Part shown: positions 42,816-52,090 of the stretch, piece after piece
How the letters are laid out: every line of letters starts with the position of its first letter
Numbering within the stretch: position 1 is the stretch's first letter
Assembly (NCBI RefSeq): GCF_964355755.1
Contig: NC_092677.1
Coordinates: 11,678,601-11,742,600, forward strand
Source: Antedon mediterranea
Lineage: Eukaryota > Echinodermata > Crinoidea > Comatulida > Antedonidae
Length of the DNA stretch: 64,000 bases
Direction: 5' to 3'
Program-made: the position numbers and the translations under genes
The notes under the pieces: generated by a model
The model's input: only the letters and a program-made list of their open reading frames with translations
Database searches by the model: none
Told to the model about the DNA's origin: nothing

Positions 42816-45704
42816 TCACAACCATACAAACAATAGAGAGAGGCACTCTTTTTCTGGCACAGAATATCTCTGCTCATGTACAGATAACTTTCTACTTAAG
42901 TACACAATGGGATAATCATTACCCTCACCATCTATTTGGCTCAGCACTGCACCTATGCCATAATTTGAGGCATCAGTTTGCAATATAAACATCTTATCAA
43001 AATTTGGGGCTTTTAATACATTATCATCAGTAAGTCGTTTCTTTAAAGTTACAAAGGCATTTTCACATTGTTCATTCCACTTAACGGTATTACTTTTACT
43101 CTTTAAAGTTAAATCAATCAATGGCTTAGCAATATCGGCATAGTTCTGTACAAATTTTCTGTAATAGCCAGTTAATCCGAGAAATGATCGGACTTGTTTC
43201 TTAGACAAAAGTCTGGGGAACTTTTCCACAGCCTCAACCTTATTAATCATGGGTCTAATTTCTCCATTACCAATCTTATGCCCCAGAAATTCTACCTGTG
43301 CATAGGCAATTTTACATTTCAAAGGCTTTGCTGTCAATCCAGCACTACTTAATCTTTCTAATACATCATTCAAATGAAAAATATGATCTTTCCAAGTTTG
43401 ACTATAAATACATATGTCATCTATATATGCCTTAGCATATCCCTTAGTACCTTGTAATACCTTATCCATTAATCTTTGGAAAGTACTAGAGCTATTTTGC
43501 ATACCAAATGGAAGTACATTGTAACAATACTGTCCAAATTGTGTAATAAATGCTGATTTGTCTTTGGTCTTAGGATCCAGAGGCACCTGGTAAAATCCTT
43601 TAGTTAGATCTAACGTAGTTATGTATATTGCGGATGATACCTCATCCAACATTTCGTCTATGCGAGGCATAACATAAGGGTCAAATTGTGTAGTCTTATT
43701 TAGTGATCTAAAATCTGTCACCATTCTAATTTGATTCTGGCCTTTCTTCAGGGCAATAATAGGTGCAGCATAGGCACTAACTGTAGGTTCTATTATACCC
43801 ATAGCCAACATACTATCTAATTCCTCTTTCAATTTACCCTTTAATGCTTGGGGCGTTCTATATGCCCTATGCCTTATAGGCATTTCACCATTAGTCTTAA
43901 TTTCATGTGTCACCAAGTGACTTCTACCTGGTACATCTGAGAATACATTCTGTTGATACTTTAACAATTCTGTTAATTGTTTAGTTTGAGTATCATTTAA
44001 ATTACTACTAACGTTAACATCTCTCCATGTTTGTGATTGATGATAAGACAATCCTATGTCTATTTCACTATCTAACTCATTGTCATGGACTGTTTCATTT
44101 AAGTCTACTTCTTCTATCGACTGAACATTTGTTACTACATAATAACCATCTTTACTTATTTCTACTTTATCATACCATCTCTTTAACATATTAACATGTA
44201 GAATTTGTTTTTCTTTTCTTCTACCTCCTATGTATATTTCATAATTTACATCATTGACCTTTTTTGTAACAGTAAAGGGGCCTTGCCATTTACTGTCTAA
44301 CTTACTATTTCCTACTGGAAGGAATGTCAACACTTTGTCCCCTTCTACAAATTCTCTATCAATAGCATTCTTGTTATAATTGTGGGACATAATTTCTTGT
44401 TGTTCAAGTTTGTTTACATTAGCATCTTTCATTAATTCCTCCATTTTTTCTCTTATGTCTAACATGTATTTGATAACATCAGTAGATGTTTCTTCATCTT
44501 CTACCCAATTACTTTTGAGTAAACTCAAGGGTCCCCTCACCTCTCTACCATAAAGCAATTTAAAAGGTGAATGGCCCGTCGCTTTACTAGGAACTTCTCT
44601 GTATGCAAACAGAAAGGGGGGTATGTAGTTATCCCAATTTTTTCTTTGCTTAACTGTAAGTGTCCTTATCATATTTTTCAATGTACCGTGAAATCTTTCA
44701 ACAAGCCCATTGCTTTGGGGGTGGTACACTGTAGTCTTTAATTGATTAATCCCCAACATACTACATATAGATTGCATAATTGAAGACATGAAATTAGTTC
44801 CTTGATCATGTACAATCTCTTCGGGTAATCCTACTCTAGTAAAGACTTCTATTAGAGCCCTGGCTACTGTTTCAGCTCTAACATTGGGTAACGGGATAGC
44901 ATCCGGATATCTCGTAGCATAGTCAATTATAGTAAGCATATATTTGTTATTACGGCTTGTTCTAGATAAGGGTCCAACAATGTCTATCGCTATACGTTTA
45001 AATGGTGTACTTATAATCGGTAATGGTATCAAAGTATGTTTCCTTTTACTTTTACCCTTATCTACCTTTTGGCATTCCTTACAGACTTTACAATAGACTA
45101 CCACATCTTTAATTATACCTGGCCAATAGAATTGGTTCAGGACCCTACTTTTAGTTTTCTCAACACCCATGTGACCTGCAAATGGCACATTATGACCTAA
45201 GTGTAATACACCCTGTCTACACTGAGTGGGTAATACAATCTGTTCCACTTGGTTATTCTTATCTTTAATACTACTCCAATTTCTCATCAATATACCTTGT
45301 CTCATAAAGAAACATACCCTATGCTGACCTATTTCTTCTATAGGGACTACCCTGTCAAACACTCCTTTGAGTGAGTCATCATTTGTTTGCAATTTGATCA
45401 GTTCTTGTTTAGTTAGGTTCAGCTTGTGCTGTTGTTCATAAGTTTTATGTTTGACTGTTTTATCTTTAGCTTTATCCTCATTTTCGTCAAACAAATTATT
45501 CATTTCTGTTCCATTCATATCATCTAAACACTTAGTTTTATTTACTTTGTTGTCATTCACTACTGTTTTCAACAATTGTACATTAGTTTCTTTAGGCGGC
45601 TCTTCTATCGGCTTAAAGTTACTATCTTTCCCTAACAATATCATTTCGTCTTGTATTCTAACATCATTTTCTATTCTGGCTTGCTCCCTAGTTAGGACGA
45701 ACAT
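42816..45704 (-). CDS. pol: Retrotransposon pol: integrase - reverse transcriptase - RNase H (truncated)
   Basis: The open frame is 962 residues from its first Met and is probably made as a -1 frameshift fusion with gag. Integrase comes first: an HHCC-type zinc region (His near 171 and 178, CKVCKEC at 205-211), DDE core Asp241 (AIDIVGP), Asp300 (VHDQGTNF) and Glu336 (NGLVERFHGT), then a GPY/F-like module near 473-487. Reverse transcriptase follows at about 600-830, with LPFGMQNSSSTFQR and YIDD at 760-763. RNase H begins near 905 (LQTDASNYGIGA) but the frame stops soon after KECLSLLFVWL. Downstream, in another frame, the usual RNase H-end motif NADGLSR is still present near 42740, so part of the domain was deleted with loss of frame. 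No chromodomain was seen. Confidence 0.92.
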   Translation of the reverse strand: MFVLTREQARIENDVRIQDEMILLGKDSNFKPIEEPPKETNVQLLKTVVNDNKVNKTKCLDDMNGTEMNNLFDENEDKAKDKTVKHKTYEQQHKLNLTKQELIKLQTNDDSLKGVFDRVVPIEEIGQHRVCFFMRQGILMRNWSSIKDKNNQVEQIVLPTQCRQGVLHLGHNVPFAGHMGVEKTKSRVLNQFYWPGIIKDVVVYCKVCKECQKVDKGKSKRKHTLIPLPIISTPFKRIAIDIVGPLSRTSRNNKYMLTIIDYATRYPDAIPLPNVRAETVARALIEVFTRVGLPEEIVHDQGTNFMSSIMQSICSMLGINQLKTTVYHPQSNGLVERFHGTLKNMIRTLTVKQRKNWDNYIPPFLFAYREVPSKATGHSPFKLLYGREVRGPLSLLKSNWVEDEETSTDVIKYMLDIREKMEELMKDANVNKLEQQEIMSHNYNKNAIDREFVEGDKVLTFLPVGNSKLDSKWQGPFTVTKKVNDVNYEIYIGGRRKEKQILHVNMLKRWYDKVEISKDGYYVVTNVQSIEEVDLNETVHDNELDSEIDIGLSYHQSQTWRDVNVSSNLNDTQTKQLTELLKYQQNVFSDVPGRSHLVTHEIKTNGEMPIRHRAYRTPQALKGKLKEELDSMLAMGIIEPTVSAYAAPIIALKKGQNQIRMVTDFRSLNKTTQFDPYVMPRIDEMLDEVSSAIYITTLDLTKGFYQVPLDPKTKDKSAFITQFGQYCYNVLPFGMQNSSSTFQRLMDKVLQGTKGYAKAYIDDICIYSQTWKDHIFHLNDVLERLSSAGLTAKPLKCKIAYAQVEFLGHKIGNGEIRPMINKVEAVEKFPRLLSKKQVRSFLGLTGYYRKFVQNYADIAKPLIDLTLKSKSNTVKWNEQCENAFVTLKKRLTDDNVLKAPNFDKMFILQTDASNYGIGAVLSQIDGEGNDYPIVYLSRKLSVHEQRYSVPEKECLSLLFVWL

Positions 45705-47227
45705 TTCTTTTTTTCCCCACAGTTCTGGTCCAAATCATGACCCAATAACATGTCCCTCTGTAATCCTTCGATTACGGCTACAATCACTTTTCCTGTCACT
45801 ATCTTACTTTCTATAGCTACCTCAGCTAAGGGGACGGTAATATCGCCTCCTATACCTCTTAACGTAACCCATTTTCCTGGCAAGTAACATTTGTTAGGCA
45901 CTAGACTTTCCTTAACAGCTGACTGGGTACATCCCGAGTCTCTCAGCATAGTTATATCCTGTCCTTCTAATTTTCCTTTTCCTGGTATTGTACACTTCTC
46001 CATTTTATTTTCTACACTATCCATAACTACTTGGGGTCTATCTGATTTTATTCCTGCACATCTTAAGCCATCTTTCACATTCGGACCCTTCTTAGTGTCA
46101 CTAGTCTTTCCTTTTGCTACCATCTTAGGACAATCCCCTATTTTATGTCCCTTCTCCTTACAATTGAAGCATAGGCCATTAATCCATTCATTTGAAGGTT
46201 CTCTCTGTTGGAAATTTCTACCATAGTTATGGAATCTGCCTCCCCTTCCGCGATACCTATTGTATCCTTGCTGCCTAGCTCCAGGGTTATTCTGAGTCGT
46301 ACTATTCTTAGGTTTACTATTTTCTTGGCCCTTATAATACGTAAGCTTATTTTCAGAATTTACGGCATTCCAATAGCCACGGCCACCTCTATTAGCTATA
46401 TAATCATCGGCTATCATAGCCATATCATAGCTCTTATTTACTTGTTTATCTCTAAGATAAAGCCTCAGATCTTCAGGCATTTTATCAAGTGCCTGTTCCA
46501 TTATAATCATTTCAATAATGCCTGCAGCATCATCTTCTTTTACATTAGCACATTTCATCCAACATTTTAAATAATGGGAGAGCTCATTCAGCCATTCCCT
46601 GATGGACATATCTTTAACTCTGTTTGAATTTCTAAATTTAAATCTGTAGGTCTCTGCGGACACATCATACTTTTCTAAGATTGCCTTCTTTAAGGTATCA
46701 TAATCTACACATTCTTTTACGGTTAAGGATGCATATGCTGTCCTAGCTTTACCAGACAGTTCAGGTGCTAACCTAGCGGACCACGTATTCTTATCCCAAC
46801 CTGTGGCTTCTGCCAAGTGTTCAAATGTTCTAAAATATATATCCATATCATCTGATTCCTTCAAAGTAGGAACCTTTACCTTCATTTCATCTACTATATT
46901 CCTAGCATTACTGTAGCTAGACCTATTTTCTAATTCCATCATTTTCACTCTTTCTTGTGATTCAATTTTTCTTAGCTCTATATCTGCTTTTAATTGGTCT
47001 TGTTGGTATTCTAACTTTTTGTTTTCGGCCTCGAACTTCATTCGAAAATATTCGATCATCATATCTTTAGGGATACCGCCGGGTATTTCGGGCAAATCAA
47101 TATCCCTAGCCATTTTATCATATATTTCATTGACTTGGTCAACCTCTTCTTGGTCAACCATATCTTCCCTAGTATCTTTGTCTGACATAGTCTTATCTAT
47201 ATTTTTACCCGATCTTAAAGTTGTCAT
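45692..47227 (-). CDS. gag: Retrotransposon gag-protease
   Basis: 511 residues. The N-terminal half is charged and helical (capsid-like). A CCHC zinc knuckle (CFNCKEKGHKIGDC) lies near residue 350-365 after a basic, Arg/Gly-rich stretch. The C-terminal part is a retropepsin-like protease with DSG (LRDSGCTQSA) near 427 and LLGHD near the end. The frame ends 13 bases inside the start of the pol frame; pol is in the -1 frame relative to gag. Gag packages the RNA and the protease matures the polyprotein. Confidence 0.9.
   Translation of the reverse strand: MTTLRSGKNIDKTMSDKDTREDMVDQEEVDQVNEIYDKMARDIDLPEIPGGIPKDMMIEYFRMKFEAENKKLEYQQDQLKADIELRKIESQERVKMMELENRSSYSNARNIVDEMKVKVPTLKESDDMDIYFRTFEHLAEATGWDKNTWSARLAPELSGKARTAYASLTVKECVDYDTLKKAILEKYDVSAETYRFKFRNSNRVKDMSIREWLNELSHYLKCWMKCANVKEDDAAGIIEMIIMEQALDKMPEDLRLYLRDKQVNKSYDMAMIADDYIANRGGRGYWNAVNSENKLTYYKGQENSKPKNSTTQNNPGARQQGYNRYRGRGGRFHNYGRNFQQREPSNEWINGLCFNCKEKGHKIGDCPKMVAKGKTSDTKKGPNVKDGLRCAGIKSDRPQVVMDSVENKMEKCTIPGKGKLEGQDITMLRDSGCTQSAVKESLVPNKCYLPGKWVTLRGIGGDITVPLAEVAIESKIVTGKVIVAVIEGLQRDMLLGHDLDQNCGEKKKCSS
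45707..45713 (-). promoter_or_regulatory. Candidate -1 ribosomal frameshift site (A AAA AAG)
   Basis: In gag frame the codons read GAA AAA AAG, giving the classical slippery heptamer A_AAA_AAG five codons before the gag stop. A -1 slip there enters the pol frame exactly. A downstream structure was not resolved by eye. Confidence 0.7.
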
Positions 47228-47767
47228 GCTAATAACAATTTTACTAATGAAATATGTAAACTTATGTATACAAAATATGTTATAAAAGTATTTGTATTAC
47301 CTTGATTCCATTCAGATATGTAAAAATATGAAATCCACATAAATTTTTAAATGCAATACAATATAAGACATTAATTTACTTCAAAGTCACAAACAACGTT
47401 CCAAGTTCGCTCCGTACACAAATTTACTTTCGAAATAAAAAATAGTTTACAAAGTCAGCTTTGCAAATCTTCTCAAAATTTACTGGGCTTCCTTCTGTTA
47501 CTTCAGTCTTCTTCTTTCAGATCTCGGTGAATATATCTCTCTCCGATGAATATCCAGCAGTCTTGAGCTCAATAGTACTTCTTCTTCGTTGTAATATCCA
47601 AACAACGCACGGTATAAAAACTGTCAGGAATCCAGATCTTCGTAACCATTTAACTTTTTGTTTACTGATTTAACAGGCCCGTAGAGTAGGCACTGTCACT
47701 TCTTCTTCTTCTTCTTCTTGATACTTAAATCATGTATCTTAAACAAAAATTTTCACTGCTGCCACCA
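47228..47767 (-). other. Retrotransposon 5' leader with primer-binding candidate
   Basis: 540 bp untranslated leader between the 5' LTR and gag. Directly next to the LTR (47754-47767) the element strand reads TGGTGGCAGCAGTG, the position and TGG start expected of a tRNA primer-binding site; I could not assign the tRNA with confidence. A TTC/CTT trinucleotide run lies at 47697-47719. Confidence 0.65.
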
Positions 47768-48173
47768 TGTAGTGAATATTTAAGTTGGTTCCGAGCTTTC
47801 TCAGGCGTATATATATAACTCCACGCGACGTACACTGTCACTGAATGATAACTCATACAAAAAGTATATTTAACTCAACTAGAACTTTTATTCCTTGTAA
47901 CTCGATTAATACATCTTTCTACCACTACCAGTCAAGCCTTAATATTTTCTTTATCATCTTTCCGTTTATCTACTCTGATCTTATTCTCTCTTCTTTCACC
48001 TAATATCTATTACATTCCACTTTTATACTGGACATGCAAATTTTAGGCTTCAGAGGAGGATAACATTTTCCCTCCAAAAATTATACGATTTTGATTGGCT
48101 AATAATATAAGGCGGACCTGGTCTACAGCATCCTTATCTAAACACAGAGAATCACAACATAAATAGTATGACA
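47768..48173 (-). repeat. 5' LTR (right end on plus strand)
   Basis: 406 bp, matching the left LTR at all but one position that I could find. It is followed by GCGCT (48174-48178), completing the target duplication. Confidence 0.95.
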
Positions 48174-48178
48174 GCGCT

Positions 48179-48946
48179 ATTGAATACATTATTATTAATT
48201 AACCTTGTCTCAATGAGCAGAGGTTTTATGAAAAGCATTTTGGGATGCCATACCATATTCACTTATAACATGGAGGCCTCCATGCTTATAATCAAGCAAT
48301 TCTTCATCATATACACACACCATTCACCAAAACTATTTATGAAGGAGCGACTCATTCAATGATAAATGCCTACGTTGAAAACATTGTTGATTGACAAGTC
48401 TTACAGACTAGACTAATTGTCTGCATTTCATAGACTCTCTTCTCCCAGTCCGAGTTTCCAATTTGTTTCAGTCGTAGTAAACAATAATCTACTGCTTGGT
48501 ACCTGTTTCCTACTGACTGTTCTCTAGGGGATTACTACCTAAAGGAGACTGAGGCGCGAAAACACAATACAACTGTACAGTAATCTTTTTTAATCAAATA
48601 ACACCTCCATAAACTAAACAAATTCTGTAAATTCTGTTAATTCTTTTCATTCAATTTATTTACATACTGTAATATCATATTCAAAACATTTTCAGATACA
48701 GTAACAGGGAGAGAAAAAAGTAGTTTGCATACATCTTTACCTAATCATTGAGTACTTCTTTAGAACAACAACATTTAATGCTGTATGTAGTATTGAATAT
48801 TAATTGAAATAATTTAACCAAACAGTTACAGTTTAACAGCAATAAAGTATTTACTTCAATCCATTTACTGGTTACTATTGCAAACAGAACACAAAAAAGC
48901 GCTTCATTTTTGTTGATTAAGGCAAGGTCTAAAGGTATCTGTAAAA
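48179..48946. other. Intergenic DNA 3' of ASTE1, with a diverged satellite monomer
   Basis: No exon. Positions about 48435-48560 are a diverged single copy of the unit that forms the 147 bp array in NEK11 intron 8: shared words are GTCCGAGTTTCCAA, TTTCAG, CTGTTCTCT and CCTAAAGGAGA. The remainder is AT-rich and includes the ASTE1 3' UTR. Confidence 0.65.
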
Positions 48947-51900
48947 TCATTTTCCACGACCTCTACTGGCACTCCCGCCCCTTCCACCACCTCTACTGGC
49001 ACTCCCACCCCTTCCACCAACTCTACTGGCACTCCCGCCCCTTCCACCACCTCTACTGGCACTCCCGCCCCTTCCACCACCTCTACTGGCACTCCCGCCC
49101 CTTCCACCTCTTCCACTGGCACCCCTTCCTCCTCCCATAGCACCCTTTCCACCACCACTGGCACCCCTTCCACCACCACTGGCACCATTCCCACCACCGG
49201 CACCATTCCCACCACCTCCACCCCTTCCTCTACCACCTTCACCCCTTCCACCGGCATCCTTTCCACCACTGGCACCACCTCCACCTCTTTTTCCTCCACT
49301 GGCACCCCTTCCTCCTCCACTGGCACCCTTTCCTCCTCCACTGGCACTCCTTTCACCACTTTTACTTGCACCCCTTCCATGCCCTCTACTGGTACAACTT
49401 CCATGACCACCAGTGGTACCCCTACCACCTCCACTGGCTCTTCCATGACATCCACTAGCAATCCTTCCTCTACCACCTGTGTCAGCCTTTCCACTATTTT
49501 GTGAAGTTCTTCCACCAACCCCTGAACCTCCACCTTTGTTCATAATCCTATGTGTGCCCTTTTGCACCACCACCACCCTTGGCACCACTTTGATTTCCTG
49601 AACAACAACCACTCTGTTTATTAAACTGTTTACTTTCTGTGTCATATCCTGTCTTTTATTACCAATATTATGTGTTGTTCTTGGTGATTCTCTGATAGAT
49701 TCATGCCCTACTTCAGCATTTCTTGATCCCCATAGAGCATCTTTGTTTATTCGGGATCTATTAGCTTGAGAGCCATAGTCACCTTGCGGGCTACTAAATT
49801 GACTGTTAACTCTTCCTGCAGCCCATAAGTTTACTTCCTGTGTCATATCCTGTCTTTTATTACCAATATGATGTGTTGTTCGTGGTGATTCTCTGATAGA
49901 TTCATGCCCTTCTTCAGCATTTCTTGATCCCCATAGAGCATCTTTGTTTATTGTGGATCTATTAGCTTGAGAGCCATAGTCACCTTGCAGGCTACTAAAT
50001 TGACTGTTAACTCTTCCTGCAGCCCATAAGTTTACTTCCTGTGATATATCCTGTCTTTTATTACCAATATTATGTGTTGTTCTTGGTGATTCTCTGATAG
50101 ATTCATGCCCTTCTTCAGCATTTCTTGATCCCCATATACCATCTTTGTTTATTCTTGATCTATTAGCTTGAGAGCCATAGTAACATGGCAGGCTATTAAA
50201 TTGACTGTTAACTCTTCTTGCAGCCCATAGGTTTTCTCGAGCTTCTTCTTTTTCTTTGTCGAGACCTTCACTTTCTTTTTCATTTTTGGAATCTATGTTA
50301 ATGCCATATCCAGAATTAGAATGCTCCATCACAGTGTAATACATAAAAGACAATACATGAAACTCATCCCCAAGAGCATTGCTGTTATCTACAAATTCAA
50401 GTGCTTTTTCTGGTTTTTGAAATGTTTTAAAACAGTTATAGATCTGGTGTAAAAATGATCCATTGTACAATACAGACACATCATTTGTTGAAAAGGGATT
50501 TGATAAGAAAGCATTCAAATGTGAAATATACTTCAAGACACTCTGCCATTGGGCAAACATGTTGCTGGCGTTCGCATCAAAATTCCCTTCTCTCTGCATA
50601 AATTTCACTCGTGTTTCACTAAATCTATTTTGTATCCAGTTGCCACTATCTTCTCCGTAGCCTTGTTTGAACTGCTGGTCATGTAACTGTTTTATTCCAC
50701 TGCTTTTCAATAATCCAAGAAGCAAAGCAAGAATGTGTCTCCAACTTACATTTGGTTTTGCATGTTTTATCCAGTACAACATAGAAGCAATTGGGACTTG
50801 GAATTCTCTTTTTATGTTGTGCAGATCTTCTGACTTTAACATTAAACAATCCATAAACAATTGCTTGCTCTGTGTTTTGTCAAGTTCTCGAATATTGTGA
50901 ATGCTGAATGCACAATATTTTGGAGAAACTTGTCTACACTTAACTTCCCCACCTTGTCTGTCGTACTCATCAATTGTAGGGTTCTCACTGCAGTCACTCT
51001 GATGAATAAAACCATAGATCATTTGTCTTATTGGCAAGCTAATTTTATTTGAACTTGCATGATGTGGGCTCTCAATAAAGTTCGCCAGAAAGCATTTTTT
51101 CATCAGCTGTGCATTAAGTGAATCTGATGGAAGTGACCAACTACGGAACTCTGTAATGAACCAGAGTGGAAGATCATAATTCTGCCACAGGAGGCACTCT
51201 TCTTGGTTTATTTCTTTGGTTTCAAAGTATGTTGCATATTCTGATGTACTATTTACAGTGTACATTTCTATTGATGTTTGTATTTTATTTCGTAGCTTGT
51301 CTCTATGCTGGTGGTATTCATGCTTTAAAGAAGCTTCTATAGCATCATCTGGTGAGTCAAAAGCAGCAAGCCAATGTATCAACTCTTTCAGTTTCATACC
51401 TACAAAATGATCAACATAATCATTGCCTTGCAGTGTTCCAAAGAGCGGGAGTAAACTCTTCTTCAGTTTAAAATGCTTACAGAATCTATCGACGTGGAAG
51501 ATTTTGCATGTCAGAAAACTGCTTTTTGATTTTTTAGTGTGCTGTAGCTTATGAAAGTTAAATCCTTTCAAGTTGATAAAACCACCAGTAAGGTCTGTTA
51601 CATAGAAATCACTGTCATTCGAAAGAACTGGACATTGGTAAGCATTTGCTAAAGCAGAGATTTCACTGTCCGCTTCAAAATCACACTGTGCATAGTTTAC
51701 CCCACTATCTGTTAGTGCTTGACGAAAGACATCAATTGCAAAGACCGGGAGTACAACACCATGACCACCTGCAGCGAGTGAAAGAGCCATACGTACACGA
51801 TCCTTATGCCTATCCTTCATGGTACTGAACTTCTTTCCATCGGGATCTATGGCACCATCCATAAGGATAAACGGCTCAATCTCACATTTTCTGAGGTTTG

Positions 51901-52090
51901 CCACAAATGTTTGGCATACTCCATAGAAGACAAGGTTCTCTCCACCGTGTTTCATATCCAGCTCAGCATTTAGATACAGATGATACAACAAACTGTAGCC
52001 ATCTATAACTAACTTGGTATCTTGAAGACTGCAGGTTTCTGTTAGAAAACGATGATCATCAAGAAATGTTGTTAGGCCTTTGATCCCCAT
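48947..52090 (-). CDS. ASTE1: Asteroid homologue 1, XPG/FEN1-like nuclease (single exon, extended tail)
   Basis: Asteroid-family protein of the FEN1/XPG nuclease fold; human ASTE1 is reported to act on DNA ends with shieldin to limit resection. The frame codes for 1047 residues without an intron; human ASTE1 is about 680. N-terminal nuclease region: MGIKGL start, Asp30 (VIDGYSL), Asp78 (LMDGAID), the acidic group FEADSE at 138-143, and Asp159/Asp161 (SNDSDF), so the acidic metal ligands look kept. The middle contains the family motif SLPIRQMIYGF. From about residue 615 there are three 67-residue repeats (ENLWAA..., each with RNAEEGHESIRESPRTT), then a Gly/Arg/Ser tail ending in five 10-residue GGRGGSASRG units. 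The ATG at 52090 fits the conserved MGIKGL N-terminus. NEK11 lies divergently upstream. Confidence 0.92.
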   Translation of the reverse strand: MGIKGLTTFLDDHRFLTETCSLQDTKLVIDGYSLLYHLYLNAELDMKHGGENLVFYGVCQTFVANLRKCEIEPFILMDGAIDPDGKKFSTMKDRHKDRVRMALSLAAGGHGVVLPVFAIDVFRQALTDSGVNYAQCDFEADSEISALANAYQCPVLSNDSDFYVTDLTGGFINLKGFNFHKLQHTKKSKSSFLTCKIFHVDRFCKHFKLKKSLLPLFGTLQGNDYVDHFVGMKLKELIHWLAAFDSPDDAIEASLKHEYHQHRDKLRNKIQTSIEMYTVNSTSEYATYFETKEINQEECLLWQNYDLPLWFITEFRSWSLPSDSLNAQLMKKCFLANFIESPHHASSNKISLPIRQMIYGFIHQSDCSENPTIDEYDRQGGEVKCRQVSPKYCAFSIHNIRELDKTQSKQLFMDCLMLKSEDLHNIKREFQVPIASMLYWIKHAKPNVSWRHILALLLGLLKSSGIKQLHDQQFKQGYGEDSGNWIQNRFSETRVKFMQREGNFDANASNMFAQWQSVLKYISHLNAFLSNPFSTNDVSVLYNGSFLHQIYNCFKTFQKPEKALEFVDNSNALGDEFHVLSFMYYTVMEHSNSGYGINIDSKNEKESEGLDKEKEEARENLWAARRVNSQFNSLPCYYGSQANRSRINKDGIWGSRNAEEGHESIRESPRTTHNIGNKRQDISQEVNLWAAGRVNSQFSSLQGDYGSQANRSTINKDALWGSRNAEEGHESIRESPRTTHHIGNKRQDMTQEVNLWAAGRVNSQFSSPQGDYGSQANRSRINKDALWGSRNAEVGHESIRESPRTTHNIGNKRQDMTQKVNSLINRVVVVQEIKVVPRVVVVQKGTHRIMNKGGGSGVGGRTSQNSGKADTGGRGRIASGCHGRASGGGRGTTGGHGSCTSRGHGRGASKSGERSASGGGKGASGGGRGASGGKRGGGGASGGKDAGGRGEGGRGRGGGGGNGAGGGNGASGGGRGASGGGKGAMGGGRGASGRGGRGGSASRGGGRGGSASRGGGRGGSASRVGGRGGSASRGGGRGGSASRGRGK
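48961..49110 (-). repeat. 30 bp minisatellite coding the ASTE1 tail
   Basis: Five in-frame copies of a 30 bp unit based on CTCTACTGGCACTCCCGCCC on the plus strand, coding GGRGGSASRG-type repeats at the ASTE1 C-terminus. Confidence 0.85.
49640..50245 (-). repeat. Three 201 bp in-frame repeats in ASTE1
   Basis: Period exactly 201 bp (67 codons), judged by GTCTTTTATTACCAATAT at 49651, 49852 and 50053. The two copies nearest the tail are most alike; the first in protein order (nearest 50245) is most diverged. Confidence 0.88.

Larger units (their letters stand above)
42232..48173 (-). mobile_element. Gmr1-like Ty3/gypsy LTR retrotransposon
   Basis: A 5942 bp element on the minus strand bounded by 406 bp LTRs and flanked by GCGCT on both sides (42227-42231 and 48174-48178). 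Order from its 5' end: LTR, primer-binding candidate, gag with protease, pol with integrase then reverse transcriptase then RNase H, purine tract, LTR. Integrase upstream of reverse transcriptase is the mark of Gmr1-like elements, an unusual branch within Ty3/gypsy. There is no envelope-like frame. RNase H is cut short, so this copy may not move unaided. It sits between the convergent 3' ends of FANCA and ASTE1. Confidence 0.92.

Noticed and set aside
48904-49533. 209-residue Val/Glu-rich minus frame
   Set aside because: It is another frame of the low-complexity repeat that codes the ASTE1 Gly/Arg tail; composition follows from the repeat.
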